Assembly: GCA_016218465.1 (NCBI GenBank)
Contig: JACREA010000163.1
Location: 1-12,435 of the forward strand
Direction: 5' to 3'
From: Nitrosomonadales bacterium
GTDB taxonomy: Bacteria > Pseudomonadota > Gammaproteobacteria > Burkholderiales > Gallionellaceae
DNA: 12,435 bases
In this document: one piece after another, positions 1-6,733 of the stretch
Numbering within the stretch: the stretch's first letter is position 1
Layout: every line of letters begins with the position of its first letter
Translations under genes and position numbers: made by a program
The notes under the pieces: model-generated
Told to the model about the DNA's origin: nothing
The model's database searches: none
Seen by the model: the letters and a program-made list of their open reading frames with translations, nothing else

Positions 1-1431
1 GATCGCCAGATTCTGTTCGACATAGCACGCCATGATGGCATCCAGCACATCGTAAGGCGGCAGGCTGTCCTGATCGGTCTGGTCCGCGCGCAGTTCGGCG
101 CTTGGCGGGCGCGTAATGATGCGCTCCGGGATCACCTGCCCCAGCGTGTTCCGGTAGCGCGCAAGGCGGTATACCAGCGTTTTGCTCACGTCCTTCAACA
201 CCGCAAAGCCGCCCGCCATATCGCCGTACAACGTCGCATAGCCCACGGTCATTTCGGACTTGTTGCCGGTGGTCAGCACCAGCGAACCGAACTTGTTCGA
301 CAAGGCCATCAACAGATTGCCGCGGATGCGTGCCTGCAAATTTTCTTCGGTAGTATCCACGGCGCGTCCGGTGAAAGCAGCAGCCAGCGTGGACAAGTAA
401 CTCCGGAACATCGCTTCGATGGGGAATTCGTCATAGCGTACGCCAAGAATTTTCACCATTTCGCGCGAGTCATCCAGGCTGATCTGCGCGGTATAAGGCG
501 ACGGCATCATGACCGCGTGGACTTTATCCGCACCCAATGCATCGGCTGCGATCGCCAGCGTCAATGCCGAGTCTATGCCGCCCGACAAGCCCAGCAACAC
601 GCCGGGAAAGCGGTTCTTGCCGATGTAGTCGCGCACGCCAAGGCACAACGCGCGATAGACGCCAGCCTCCTCGCTCAACGCTGCGACACATTCCCCGGAT
701 GGACGCAAATCGTCCCGGATTTCCAGCATCAACAATGCCTCTTCAAAGTGCTTGCACTGCGCAGTCAGTACGCCGTGCCGATCCATGGCGAACGAGCCGC
801 CGTCGAAGATCAATTCATCCTGGCCGCCTACGAGGTTGGCATAAACCACTGCCATGCCGGTTTCCGCAATGCGCTCGCGAATCACCTGATAACGCGCCTC
901 CTGTTTTTCTGTGGCATAAGGTGAGGCATTCAGCACCAGCAGCACTTGCGCACCGGCATTGCGCGCTTGTCTTGCCGTATCAGGTTCCCAGATATCGGCG
1001 CAGATATTCAAGGCAAAGCGAACGCCGCTCATTTCAAACACACAGGGTTCGCTGCCGTGTTCAAAATAACGCTCTTCATCAAATACTGAGTAATTCGGCA
1101 GCTCATGTTTGAGATAAGTCGCGGCGATTTCACCGTTCCGAAGCAACGAAGCCGCGTTATAGCGTTTTCCGCCCTGTTCATGCGGATGCCCTACTACCAC
1201 AGCTATGTCTGATGTCTTCATGGCGAGTTCGGACAACGTCTGCGCGCACGCATGGTAAAAACCGTCGCGAAGCAGCAGGTCTTCCGGCGGGTAACCGCAA
1301 AGGCCGAGTTCCGGAGCCAATAATAATTGTGCGCCTTGCTGTTTGGCCTGTCCGGCGCAAGCGAGAATTTTGGCGGCATTTCCGGCCAAATCTCCCACTG
1401 TGGAATTGATTTGTGCAATTGCGATTTTCAT
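1..1431 (-). CDS. nadE: NAD+ synthase, glutamine-hydrolysing (C-terminus cut by window edge)
   Basis: Makes NAD+ from nicotinic acid adenine dinucleotide with ATP and glutamine, the last step of NAD biosynthesis in the cytoplasm. My translation from ATG 1431 runs 477 residues without a stop to base 1; the family is usually about 540, so about 60 residues are missing. The N-terminal nitrilase-type amidase opens MKIAIAQINSTVGD and carries the expected Glu41 (APELGLCGYPPEDLL), Lys108 (YLKHELPNYSVFDEER) and Cys144 (NICADIW) that release ammonia from glutamine. The C-terminal synthetase has the ATP-pyrophosphatase P-loop SGGIDS at 283-288, followed by TTGNKSEMTVGYATLYGDM at 387-405. The 57-bp gap to the upstream rmuC holds a weak possible promoter. 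No strong Shine-Dalgarno is visible. The start is chosen because it begins the conserved first strand of the amidase. Confidence 0.95.
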   Translation of the reverse strand, partial: MKIAIAQINSTVGDLAGNAAKILACAGQAKQQGAQLLLAPELGLCGYPPEDLLLRDGFYHACAQTLSELAMKTSDIAVVVGHPHEQGGKRYNAASLLRNGEIAATYLKHELPNYSVFDEERYFEHGSEPCVFEMSGVRFALNICADIWEPDTARQARNAGAQVLLVLNASPYATEKQEARYQVIRERIAETGMAVVYANLVGGQDELIFDGGSFAMDRHGVLTAQCKHFEEALLMLEIRDDLRPSGECVAALSEEAGVYRALCLGVRDYIGKNRFPGVLLGLSGGIDSALTLAIAADALGADKVHAVMMPSPYTAQISLDDSREMVKILGVRYDEFPIEAMFRSYLSTLAAAFTGRAVDTTEENLQARIRGNLLMALSNKFGSLVLTTGNKSEMTVGYATLYGDMAGGFAVLKDVSKTLVYRLARYRNTLGQVIPERIITRPPSAELRADQTDQDSLPPYDVLDAIMACYVEQNLAI

Positions 1432-1462
1432 GCTGTATTCAGAATCCGTTCTATAGACGGGT

Positions 1463-1468
1463 ATCATA
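1463..1468 (-). promoter_or_regulatory. possible -10 box for nadE
   Basis: The minus strand reads TATGAT at 1468-1463, five of six matches to TATAAT, about 32 bases before the nadE start. It lies in the 57-bp rmuC-nadE gap. No convincing -35 box sits at 16-18 bases, so nadE may instead be read through from rmuC. Confidence 0.25.
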
Positions 1469-1488
1469 TCAATGTTCGTGGGGGACAA

Positions 1489-2757
1489 CTATTCAGCGTT
1501 CGCTTGTGGCAACACAACCGGATGATCCAGTTCTACGCGCTCGATTTTGGCGAACTGTTCGGTAATTTTACGGCTGCTGATTTGCACGTCCTCCACGTCC
1601 TTGTTCGCCTGGCGGATGTGCTCCGCCAGTTTTTTCATGCGCTCGTCGAATCTTCCGAAATCCTTGCCCAGCTTGCCCAGCTCATCCTGGATGATGTGTA
1701 CTTGCTTGCGCGTCTCCACGTCCTTCATCACCGCGCGAGCGGTGTTCAGCACCGCCATCAGCGTTGTCGGTGACACCACCCACACGCGCCGCTGCATCGC
1801 GTAGTCCACCACGTCAGGATGATGCGCGTGTATCTCGGCGAACACCGCTTCGGCGGGGACGAACATCACCGCGCCGTCCGAAGTTACACCCGGAATAATA
1901 TATTTGCTGCTGATGTCGTCCACATGCTTCTTGATGTCCGCCTTGAACTGGCGCTGCGCCAGCGCCTTGTCAGACTCTACCAGCCCCGCAGCAAACATGC
2001 GGTGGTAATTTTCCAGCGGAAACTTCGCGTCCACCGCCACCATGCCGGTCGGTTCCGGCAACAGCAGCACGCAATCGGCGCGGGTGCCGTTGGGAAGGGT
2101 ATGCTGAAACTCGTAAGCCGCCGGTGGCAGGATGTTGCGCACCAGGCCTTCCAGTTGCACCTCGCCGAATGCTCCACGCGAACGCTTGTCACCCAGCAGC
2201 TCCTGCAAACTCACCATGTTGGTGGTGAGGCCGTCGATTTTTTTCTGCGCCTCGTCTATCGTGGCCAGTCGCGCCATCACGCTGACGAAAGTCTCGTTGG
2301 TCTTCTTGAAGCCCTCGTCCAGCCGCTCGTTCACCTTGCCGCCGATCAGTTCCAGCCGTCCATCCACCGTCCTGGACAAGGTCTCGATGCTGTTCGCCAG
2401 ATGTTGTGTGGCATTGCGGAATGAATTCTGGATCAGTTCCTGATCGGCGCGCGCCTGTTCGGATAATTTCGCCAGCGTCTGAGTGAGCATCTCATCGCGC
2501 AGCGCATCCTGCCTGGCCTGCAAAGCATGTACCGCATCACGCGTAAGGCGCAACTCCTCGGCCACCGCCGCACGCAACCGCTCGGCATGTTCGGCTTGGC
2601 GGTCACCCTGCTTGTTCAGGCCGTCATGCAAATCGGACAGCATGGCGCGATGCTGTTGCTCCAGCATCTGTGCTGAGCGTGCGGGCAGCCTGTGCTGCAT
2701 CACCAGCAGCACGGTAACCAGCACCAGCACAACTATTATCAGTGAGATTTCCAGCAT
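1489..2757 (-). CDS. rmuC: DNA recombination protein RmuC
   Basis: RmuC family protein, linked in E. coli to limiting recombination at inverted repeats; its biochemical activity is only inferred from a nuclease-like fold. The product is 422 residues (E. coli about 475). Residues 4-20 form a hydrophobic anchor (ISLIIVVLVLVTVLLVM), followed by a Gln/Glu/Arg-rich coiled coil to about 180. The RmuC core follows, with GDKRSRGAFGEVQLE near 189-203 and VDAKFPLENY at 242-251, whose Asp and Lys fit a PD-(D/E)xK-type site. The frame stays open upstream to 2904, but that extension crosses a palindromic repeat and lacks family character. ATG 2757, directly before the membrane anchor and with a weak GGGC upstream, is preferred. 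It lies between typA and nadE in the same direction. Confidence 0.93.
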   Translation of the reverse strand: MLEISLIIVVLVLVTVLLVMQHRLPARSAQMLEQQHRAMLSDLHDGLNKQGDRQAEHAERLRAAVAEELRLTRDAVHALQARQDALRDEMLTQTLAKLSEQARADQELIQNSFRNATQHLANSIETLSRTVDGRLELIGGKVNERLDEGFKKTNETFVSVMARLATIDEAQKKIDGLTTNMVSLQELLGDKRSRGAFGEVQLEGLVRNILPPAAYEFQHTLPNGTRADCVLLLPEPTGMVAVDAKFPLENYHRMFAAGLVESDKALAQRQFKADIKKHVDDISSKYIIPGVTSDGAVMFVPAEAVFAEIHAHHPDVVDYAMQRRVWVVSPTTLMAVLNTARAVMKDVETRKQVHIIQDELGKLGKDFGRFDERMKKLAEHIRQANKDVEDVQISSRKITEQFAKIERVELDHPVVLPQANAE

Positions 2758-2820
2758 GCTTGCCCATGATGAGAATTTGTGCGAAGTATAAAGCATCGCA
2801 CCGGCATGTTGATACCGTCT

Positions 2821-2933
2821 TTCCGGTTGAGTTGAACGAAGTGATACCCAACAAGCACAAGGTATGGATGGGTACGATGGTACCGCGGTGCCTGCCTTGA
2901 GCAACGTCGAGAACTCAACCCATCCTACCGGAA
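2821..2933. repeat. palindromic intergenic repeat between typA and rmuC
   Basis: A long imperfect inverted repeat fills most of the 186-bp typA-rmuC gap. The outer arms TTCCGG (2821-2826) and CCGGAA (2928-2933) and the adjacent arms GGTTGAGTT (2825-2833) and AACTCAACC (2912-2920) pair exactly, with a bulge CATCCTA on the right. Inside, GGTACCGCGGTGCC (2879-2892) is nearly self-complementary. On the minus strand it begins GTAGGATGGGTTGAG, resembling the small non-coding GTAGG(A/T)TGGGTT repeats scattered in many bacterial genomes; that link is from memory. It may also end typA transcripts, although no U-tract follows. Confidence 0.6.
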
Positions 2934-2943
2934 TGGAGTGCGC

Positions 2944-4752
2944 TTAACTGCGGCTTGCGCGCTTGCGTTCGATTTCCGATAAAAAGCGTTTACGGATGCG
3001 GATGGATAGCGGGGTGATTTCCACCAGCTCATCGTCGTCAATAAACTCGACGGCGGATTCCAGCGTCAGCCGGATCGGCGGGGTCAGGCGCACAGCTTCA
3101 TCGGTGCCGGACGCGCGCACATTGGTCAGTTGTTTGCCCTTGATCGGATTTACAACCAGATCGTTGTCGCGGCTGTTCACGCCGATAACCATGCCTTCAT
3201 ATAACTTGTCGCCGGGCGATACGAACATCCGGCCGCGTTCTTCCAGTTTCCACAACGCGTAAGCCACCGCCTCGCCGTGTTCAGCCGAGATCAGCACGCC
3301 GTTGCGGCGGCCAGGCATATCGGCCTTGACCGGCGCGTAGTCATCAAACACGTGCGCCATGATACCGGTGCCGCGCGTCATGGTCATGAATTCGGACTGG
3401 AAGCCGATCAGCCCGCGCGCCGGAATACGATATTCCAGGCGCACGCGGCCATGCCCGTCCGGCTGCATGTCCTGCAAGTCACCGCGACGGCGCCCAAGTT
3501 CTTCCATCACCGCACCCTGATTGGTGTCTTCCACGTCAACAGTCAGCACTTCGAAAGGCTCGCACTTCTCGCCGTTGATCTCGCGAAACACCACGCGCGG
3601 TTTGCCCACACCCATTTCAAAACCTTCCCGGCGCATGTTTTCCAGCAGAATGGTCAGGTGCAATTCGCCGCGTCCGGCCAACAGAAACACGTCGGTTTCA
3701 ACGGTATCTTCGACACGCAACGCCACATTCACCAACAGCTCCTTGTTCAGGCGCTCCCGGATCTGGCGGCTGGTAACAAACTTGCCTTCCTGCCCTGCCA
3801 ATGGCGAAGTGTTTACCATCAGGTTCATGGTCAGCGTCGGCTCGTCCACCTTGGGCATCGGCAAAGCTTCCGGCTGGCTCACGTCCGCCAGCGTCACGCC
3901 GATGCCGATTTCATCAATGCCGTTAATCAGCACGATATCGCCGGCAAGGGCTTCAGCCAATGGCACGCGTTCGATACCCTGAAAACCGAGCACTTGGTTG
4001 ATGCGTGCGCGTTTCGGCGGATTATTTCCGCTTAACACCATCACATCCTGACCCGGCCTGACGCGGCCGCGGCGTACACGGCCAACGCCGATGCGGCCAA
4101 CAAAACTTGAATAGTCCAGCGCAGAAATCTGCAATTGTAGCGGTGCATCCACATTGGATTCAGGTGCGGGCACATGCTTGAGTACCGCGTCGAACAGAGG
4201 GCGCATATCCTTGCTGCTTTGCGCCAGGTCGAGCGTGGCGTATCCGTTCAATGCCGAGGCATACACAACCGGGAAATCCAGTTGTTCTTCGGTCGCGCCG
4301 AGTTTGTCGAACAAATCGAAAGTCTTGTTGATCACCCAATCGCAACGCGCGCCGTCGCGGTCAACCTTGTTGATCACCACAATCGGGCGCAAGCCCAATG
4401 CCAGCGCTTTCTTGGTAACGAAGCGGGTTTGCGGCATCGGGCCTTCCACTGCGTCCACCAGCAGCAACACGCCATCCACCATGCCCAACACGCGCTCTAC
4501 CTCGCCGCCGAAGTCTGCATGGCCGGGCGTATCGACGATATTGATATGCACGCCTTCGTAATCCACCGCACAATTTTTCGCCAGAATAGTAATGCCGCGC
4601 TCTTTTTCCAGGTCGTTGCTGTCCATGACACGCTCGGCAACGTGCTGGTGGGAGGCAAACGTGCCGGACTGGCTGAGCAGCTTGTCTACAAGGGTGGTTT
4701 TGCCGTGATCAACGTGGGCGATGATGGCGATATTGCGGAGTTCGCGGGACAT
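2944..4752 (-). CDS. typA: translational GTPase TypA/BipA
   Basis: Ribosome-associated GTPase of the EF-G/LepA group, acting in the cytoplasm in 50S subunit assembly and adaptation to stress or low temperature in species where it was studied. The product is 602 residues, the usual family length. All G motifs are visible: AHVDHGKTT at 12-20 (G1), RGIT at 52-55 (G2), DTPGHADF at 74-81 (G3), NKVD at 128-131 (G4) and SAL at 166-168 (G5). The EF-G-like domains and TypA-specific C-terminus follow, including RIPARGLIGFQSEFMTMTRG and GMVIGVNSRDNDL. The frame extends upstream to 4827, but MSRELRNIAIIAHVDHGKTT at 4752 is the canonical start, with AAGG about ten bases before it and an extended -10 promoter about 33-38 bases upstream. 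It shows no sign of damage. Confidence 0.97.
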   Translation of the reverse strand: MSRELRNIAIIAHVDHGKTTLVDKLLSQSGTFASHQHVAERVMDSNDLEKERGITILAKNCAVDYEGVHINIVDTPGHADFGGEVERVLGMVDGVLLLVDAVEGPMPQTRFVTKKALALGLRPIVVINKVDRDGARCDWVINKTFDLFDKLGATEEQLDFPVVYASALNGYATLDLAQSSKDMRPLFDAVLKHVPAPESNVDAPLQLQISALDYSSFVGRIGVGRVRRGRVRPGQDVMVLSGNNPPKRARINQVLGFQGIERVPLAEALAGDIVLINGIDEIGIGVTLADVSQPEALPMPKVDEPTLTMNLMVNTSPLAGQEGKFVTSRQIRERLNKELLVNVALRVEDTVETDVFLLAGRGELHLTILLENMRREGFEMGVGKPRVVFREINGEKCEPFEVLTVDVEDTNQGAVMEELGRRRGDLQDMQPDGHGRVRLEYRIPARGLIGFQSEFMTMTRGTGIMAHVFDDYAPVKADMPGRRNGVLISAEHGEAVAYALWKLEERGRMFVSPGDKLYEGMVIGVNSRDNDLVVNPIKGKQLTNVRASGTDEAVRLTPPIRLTLESAVEFIDDDELVEITPLSIRIRKRFLSEIERKRASRS

Positions 4753-4784
4753 GGAAACAGCCTTGCTATGTGAAAAGGGCGCGC

Positions 4785-4793
4785 ATTCTAGCA
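4785..4793 (-). promoter_or_regulatory. typA: extended -10 promoter of typA
   Basis: The minus strand reads TGC-TAGAAT at 4793-4785, an extended -10 (TGn plus TAnAAT). It would start a transcript near 4778 with a leader of about 26 bases before ATG 4752. The -35 region is weak, as is common with extended -10 promoters. The mapping is my reading, not measured. Confidence 0.5.
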
Positions 4794-4833
4794 CAGAGGG
4801 TGAGTCATTTCCGCGCGTTTCGTGCAACCCGCA

Positions 4834-4872
4834 AACTCAACCATTCAGTTCGAGAAACGGATCAGGTTGAGT
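4834..4872. repeat. short inverted repeat upstream of typA
   Basis: ACTCAACC (4835-4842) and GGTTGAGT (4865-4872) form a perfect 8-bp stem around a 22-base loop. The 9-mer AACTCAACC at 4834-4842 is identical to the right arm of the repeat after typA (2912-2920). This may be a degenerate copy of the same repeat family. It lies upstream of the typA promoter and downstream of the coiled-coil gene, and has no U-tract typical of an intrinsic terminator. Confidence 0.4.
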
Positions 4873-4973
4873 CCGTCATATTTTCGTCAGATAAATCGCC
4901 ATCGCTTTACGCTCGGTAAAATCGCTGCTTCGAAGGGATACCGGCAGGTTTGAAGATCAATAAAAGGTGATAT

Positions 4974-5402
4974 TTATAGTGAGTGGCAAAAACCCTGCAC
5001 ACCCAACCCGGCCATCCTGGTATCAGGCTCTGCCTGAATTCGTGCACCATCACCAATGACGATTAACCGTCCGGGGAAATCATTGGATTTTATGACGGGA
5101 AGGGTAGTGTCCAACTGTTTGTGCAGTGCGGCAATATCCCTCTTGGCCTGGGCAAGCTTGTTGCATAGTGAGGCATTGCAGGATTCAAGCAATGTTATAC
5201 GTTTCATCAGTTGCTCGGTTCTCTGTTCGACTTTTCGCTCAAGGTAGTATCGGTGCTCGTTCAGCTCGGCCTCCAATTTATTCATTGCATGGGCACCCGA
5301 TCTCGACGGAAATTGCCTGTTTAATGCAGCCGGCGTAGCAGTCAGAATTTCGCTTGCGCCGGTTGCTGTCGCTGATGAATTGGATTGCATGAGCTGCGCC
5401 AT
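4974..5402 (-). CDS. orphan coiled-coil protein of unknown function
   Basis: I do not recognise a named family. The 142-residue product has a Ser/Thr/Ala-rich N-terminus (1-40), a strongly predicted coiled coil at about 41-100 (MNKLEAELNEHRYYLERKVE, then QRTEQLMKRITLLESCNASL), and a short C-terminal segment with FPGRLIVIGDGARI. The VEQRTEQL...LESCNASLCNKLA stretch resembles the helical linkers that join sensor and PAS domains to kinase cores, so it may be a detached signalling helix or derive from a truncated kinase. It has no signal peptide or membrane span. ATG 5402 is chosen over an in-frame TTG 15 bases upstream because GGGAG (5415-5411) sits eight bases before it. It follows the receiver-only gene by 36 bases, so the two are probably co-transcribed. 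Confidence 0.7.
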   Translation of the reverse strand: MAQLMQSNSSATATGASEILTATPAALNRQFPSRSGAHAMNKLEAELNEHRYYLERKVEQRTEQLMKRITLLESCNASLCNKLAQAKRDIAALHKQLDTTLPVIKSNDFPGRLIVIGDGARIQAEPDTRMAGLGVQGFCHSL

Positions 5403-5438
5403 GACATGATCTCCCAATAAGTAATCAAGGAACTCGTT

Positions 5439-5846
5439 TCATTTTTCCGCTGCGGGAAAACCGGCAACCTTTTTGATAATATGCTCGGTGTTAATCCATG
5501 ACCATAAAGCCGAACGGACTCGCGAAAACTGAAAAGTTTTGTCGAAGAAAAAATCAGCCCCGGCTTGCTTGCAGCTTTTGGCGTAATACTCGTCGGTGTA
5601 GTTGGTCAGCACGATGACTTTCATCGCGGGATGTTCCTTTTTGATGTTTTCCAGCACTTTAATCCCCGCCCCGGGTTGCAGGCTGATATCAAGCGTCACA
5701 ACATCGGGTAACAATTTATTGATGCGTTCTATTGCACCCTGCTCATCCACCGCATAACCGACCACCTCCACTCCGGGAATCGCGGACAACATGGACTGCA
5801 TGTGCTCGCGCACAATATCCGAATCCTCCACAATAAATACATTCAT
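5439..5846 (-). CDS. receiver-only response regulator (CheY-like)
   Basis: Single REC domain with no output domain, 135 residues. The phosphorylation machinery is complete: acidic pair Glu7-Asp8 (FIVEDSD), acceptor Asp53 (VVTLDISL), Thr81 (VIVLTNY) and Lys103 (FFFDKTFQF). Such proteins pass phosphate along a relay or act by binding a partner. The start is ATG 5846; a TTG one codon upstream is also in frame but less likely, with GGGGCGG as a possible ribosome site. It precedes the coiled-coil gene by 36 bases and follows the NarL-type regulator after a 254-bp gap containing a direct repeat, so it probably has its own promoter. Candidate partners are the neighbouring histidine kinase and the coiled-coil protein. 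Neither pairing is shown by sequence. Confidence 0.9.
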   Translation of the reverse strand: MNVFIVEDSDIVREHMQSMLSAIPGVEVVGYAVDEQGAIERINKLLPDVVTLDISLQPGAGIKVLENIKKEHPAMKVIVLTNYTDEYYAKSCKQAGADFFFDKTFQFSRVRSALWSWINTEHIIKKVAGFPAAEK

Positions 5847-5918
5847 CAAGCCGCCCCGAAATCGTTACGCTGCAAAAATCTGCAAATTCCACCCAATACT
5901 ATGTTGCTCCATCGCTCA

Positions 5919-5993
5919 AGGAATTTGCATAGGTGTTTGCCTGATAGTGGCGTAAGGAATGAGGAAATTTCATTGTCAGTGTTTGCCTGACAG
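5919..5993. repeat. imperfect direct repeat upstream of the receiver-only gene
   Basis: Two related blocks at 5919-5947 and 5962-5993 share the exact 12-mer GTGTTTGCCTGA (5933-5944 and 5979-5990, 46 bp apart) and a similar AGGAA-TTT-CAT start. The second copy also forms a hairpin, TGTCAG (5974-5979) with CTGACA (5987-5992). The blocks lie about 75-145 bp before ATG 5846, a plausible place for a pair of regulator sites, and also downstream of the NarL-type gene. Function unknown. Confidence 0.45.
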
Positions 5994-6046
5994 AGTACAG
6001 CGGAAGCCGCCGTTACGGACAGAAATTGGGACTGCAACCATGCTAT

Positions 6047-6061
6047 TCGGCTCCAGGCCGA
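6047..6061 (-). terminator. weak hairpin downstream of the NarL-type regulator
   Basis: TCGGC (6047-6051) and GCCGA (6057-6061) form a 5-bp GC-rich stem with a five-base loop, 40 bases past the response-regulator stop. No U-tract follows on the minus strand, so it is at best a weak or factor-assisted terminator. Confidence 0.15.
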
Positions 6062-6100
6062 GATAAGCGCTGAACAACGCAGAGCTGAACGTAACAACAG

Positions 6101-6733
6101 CTATGCCATTAGCTGCTTCTCGACGGCGTATTGCATCAATTCGGCATTGTTGCGCAGATGCATTTTTTCCAGGATGCGGCTGCGGTAGGTACTGATGGTT
6201 TTCGAACTCAATGCCAAAGATTCGGCAATTTCCGAAACGGTTTTGGCTGTGGCAAGCATCAGGAAAATCTGGTACTCGCGATCCGAAAGCAATTCATGCG
6301 GAGATTTTCCTTCATGCGCGTCGAATTCGTTGGCAAGCATTTCGGCCACTGTCGGGCTGATGTATTTCTTGCCACTCGCTATCTGGTTCACCGCCTCAAT
6401 TACTATTGCCGGTGCACACCCCTTGGTCAGATACCCGGCAGCGCCTGCCTTGATAAGGCGCACGGCGTACTGGTCTTCCGGGTAAATGCTGATGACGAGC
6501 ACCGGCAATTTCGGTTTTTCTTCCCGAAGCCGTTTGAGCAATTCGATACCGTTCATGCCGGGCATCGAAATATCGATCAGTGCAATGTCGCAATCATTGT
6601 TGCGTAGCCAATTCAAGGCGCCGATACCGTTATCGCATTCCGCGACGATTTTCATTCCCTGTTTTTTTTCCAGGATGCGCGCCAATCCCTGGCGCACGAT
6701 GGCGTGGTCATCGGTGATCAGGATGCGGATCAT
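6101..6733 (-). CDS. NarL/FixJ-family response regulator (REC + LuxR HTH)
   Basis: DNA-binding response regulator of 210 residues, the normal length. The REC domain (1-120) has Asp8-Asp9 (LITDDHAIVRQG), acceptor Asp54 (IALIDISMPGMNG), Ser82 (LVISIYPED) and Lys104 (GYLTKGC). The LuxR-type helix-turn-helix occupies about 145-205 (LLSDREYQIFLMLATAKTVS, then EIAESLALSSKTISTYRSRI). ATG 6733 overlaps the kinase stop TGA in an ATGA arrangement, and GGAGAG lies upstream inside the kinase gene, so translation is coupled. It is almost certainly the cognate regulator of that kinase. Phosphorylation should drive dimerisation and promoter binding; targets are unknown. The family includes UvrY/GacA-, NarL- and NreC-like members, and I cannot assign one from sequence alone. 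Confidence 0.95.
   Translation of the reverse strand: MIRILITDDHAIVRQGLARILEKKQGMKIVAECDNGIGALNWLRNNDCDIALIDISMPGMNGIELLKRLREEKPKLPVLVISIYPEDQYAVRLIKAGAAGYLTKGCAPAIVIEAVNQIASGKKYISPTVAEMLANEFDAHEGKSPHELLSDREYQIFLMLATAKTVSEIAESLALSSKTISTYRSRILEKMHLRNNAELMQYAVEKQLMA

Noticed and set aside
1819..2424. 201-codon open frame on the plus strand
   Set aside because: Opposite the conserved RmuC core; shadow composition and no recognisable domain.
2758..2904. 49-residue N-terminal extension of RmuC
   Set aside because: It would be encoded by the palindromic repeat and would place the membrane anchor at residue 53 rather than at the N-terminus.
3277..4035. 252-codon open frame on the plus strand
   Set aside because: Entirely opposite typA, His/Gln-rich shadow composition, no motif.
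4753..4827. 25-residue N-terminal extension of TypA
   Set aside because: It overlaps the extended -10 promoter, and the family starts at MSRELRNIAIIAHVDHGKTT.
5870..5905. Sigma-54-like promoter (GG ... GC) before the receiver-only gene
   Set aside because: The TGGGTGGAATTTGC stretch on the minus strand has nine rather than ten bases between the GG and GC doublets and lacks the rest of the consensus.
5846..6097. 83-codon minus-strand open frame in the gap before the receiver-only gene
   Set aside because: It runs through the direct repeats, has no visible ribosome site or family resemblance, and reads like random translation. The gap is better explained as regulatory DNA.
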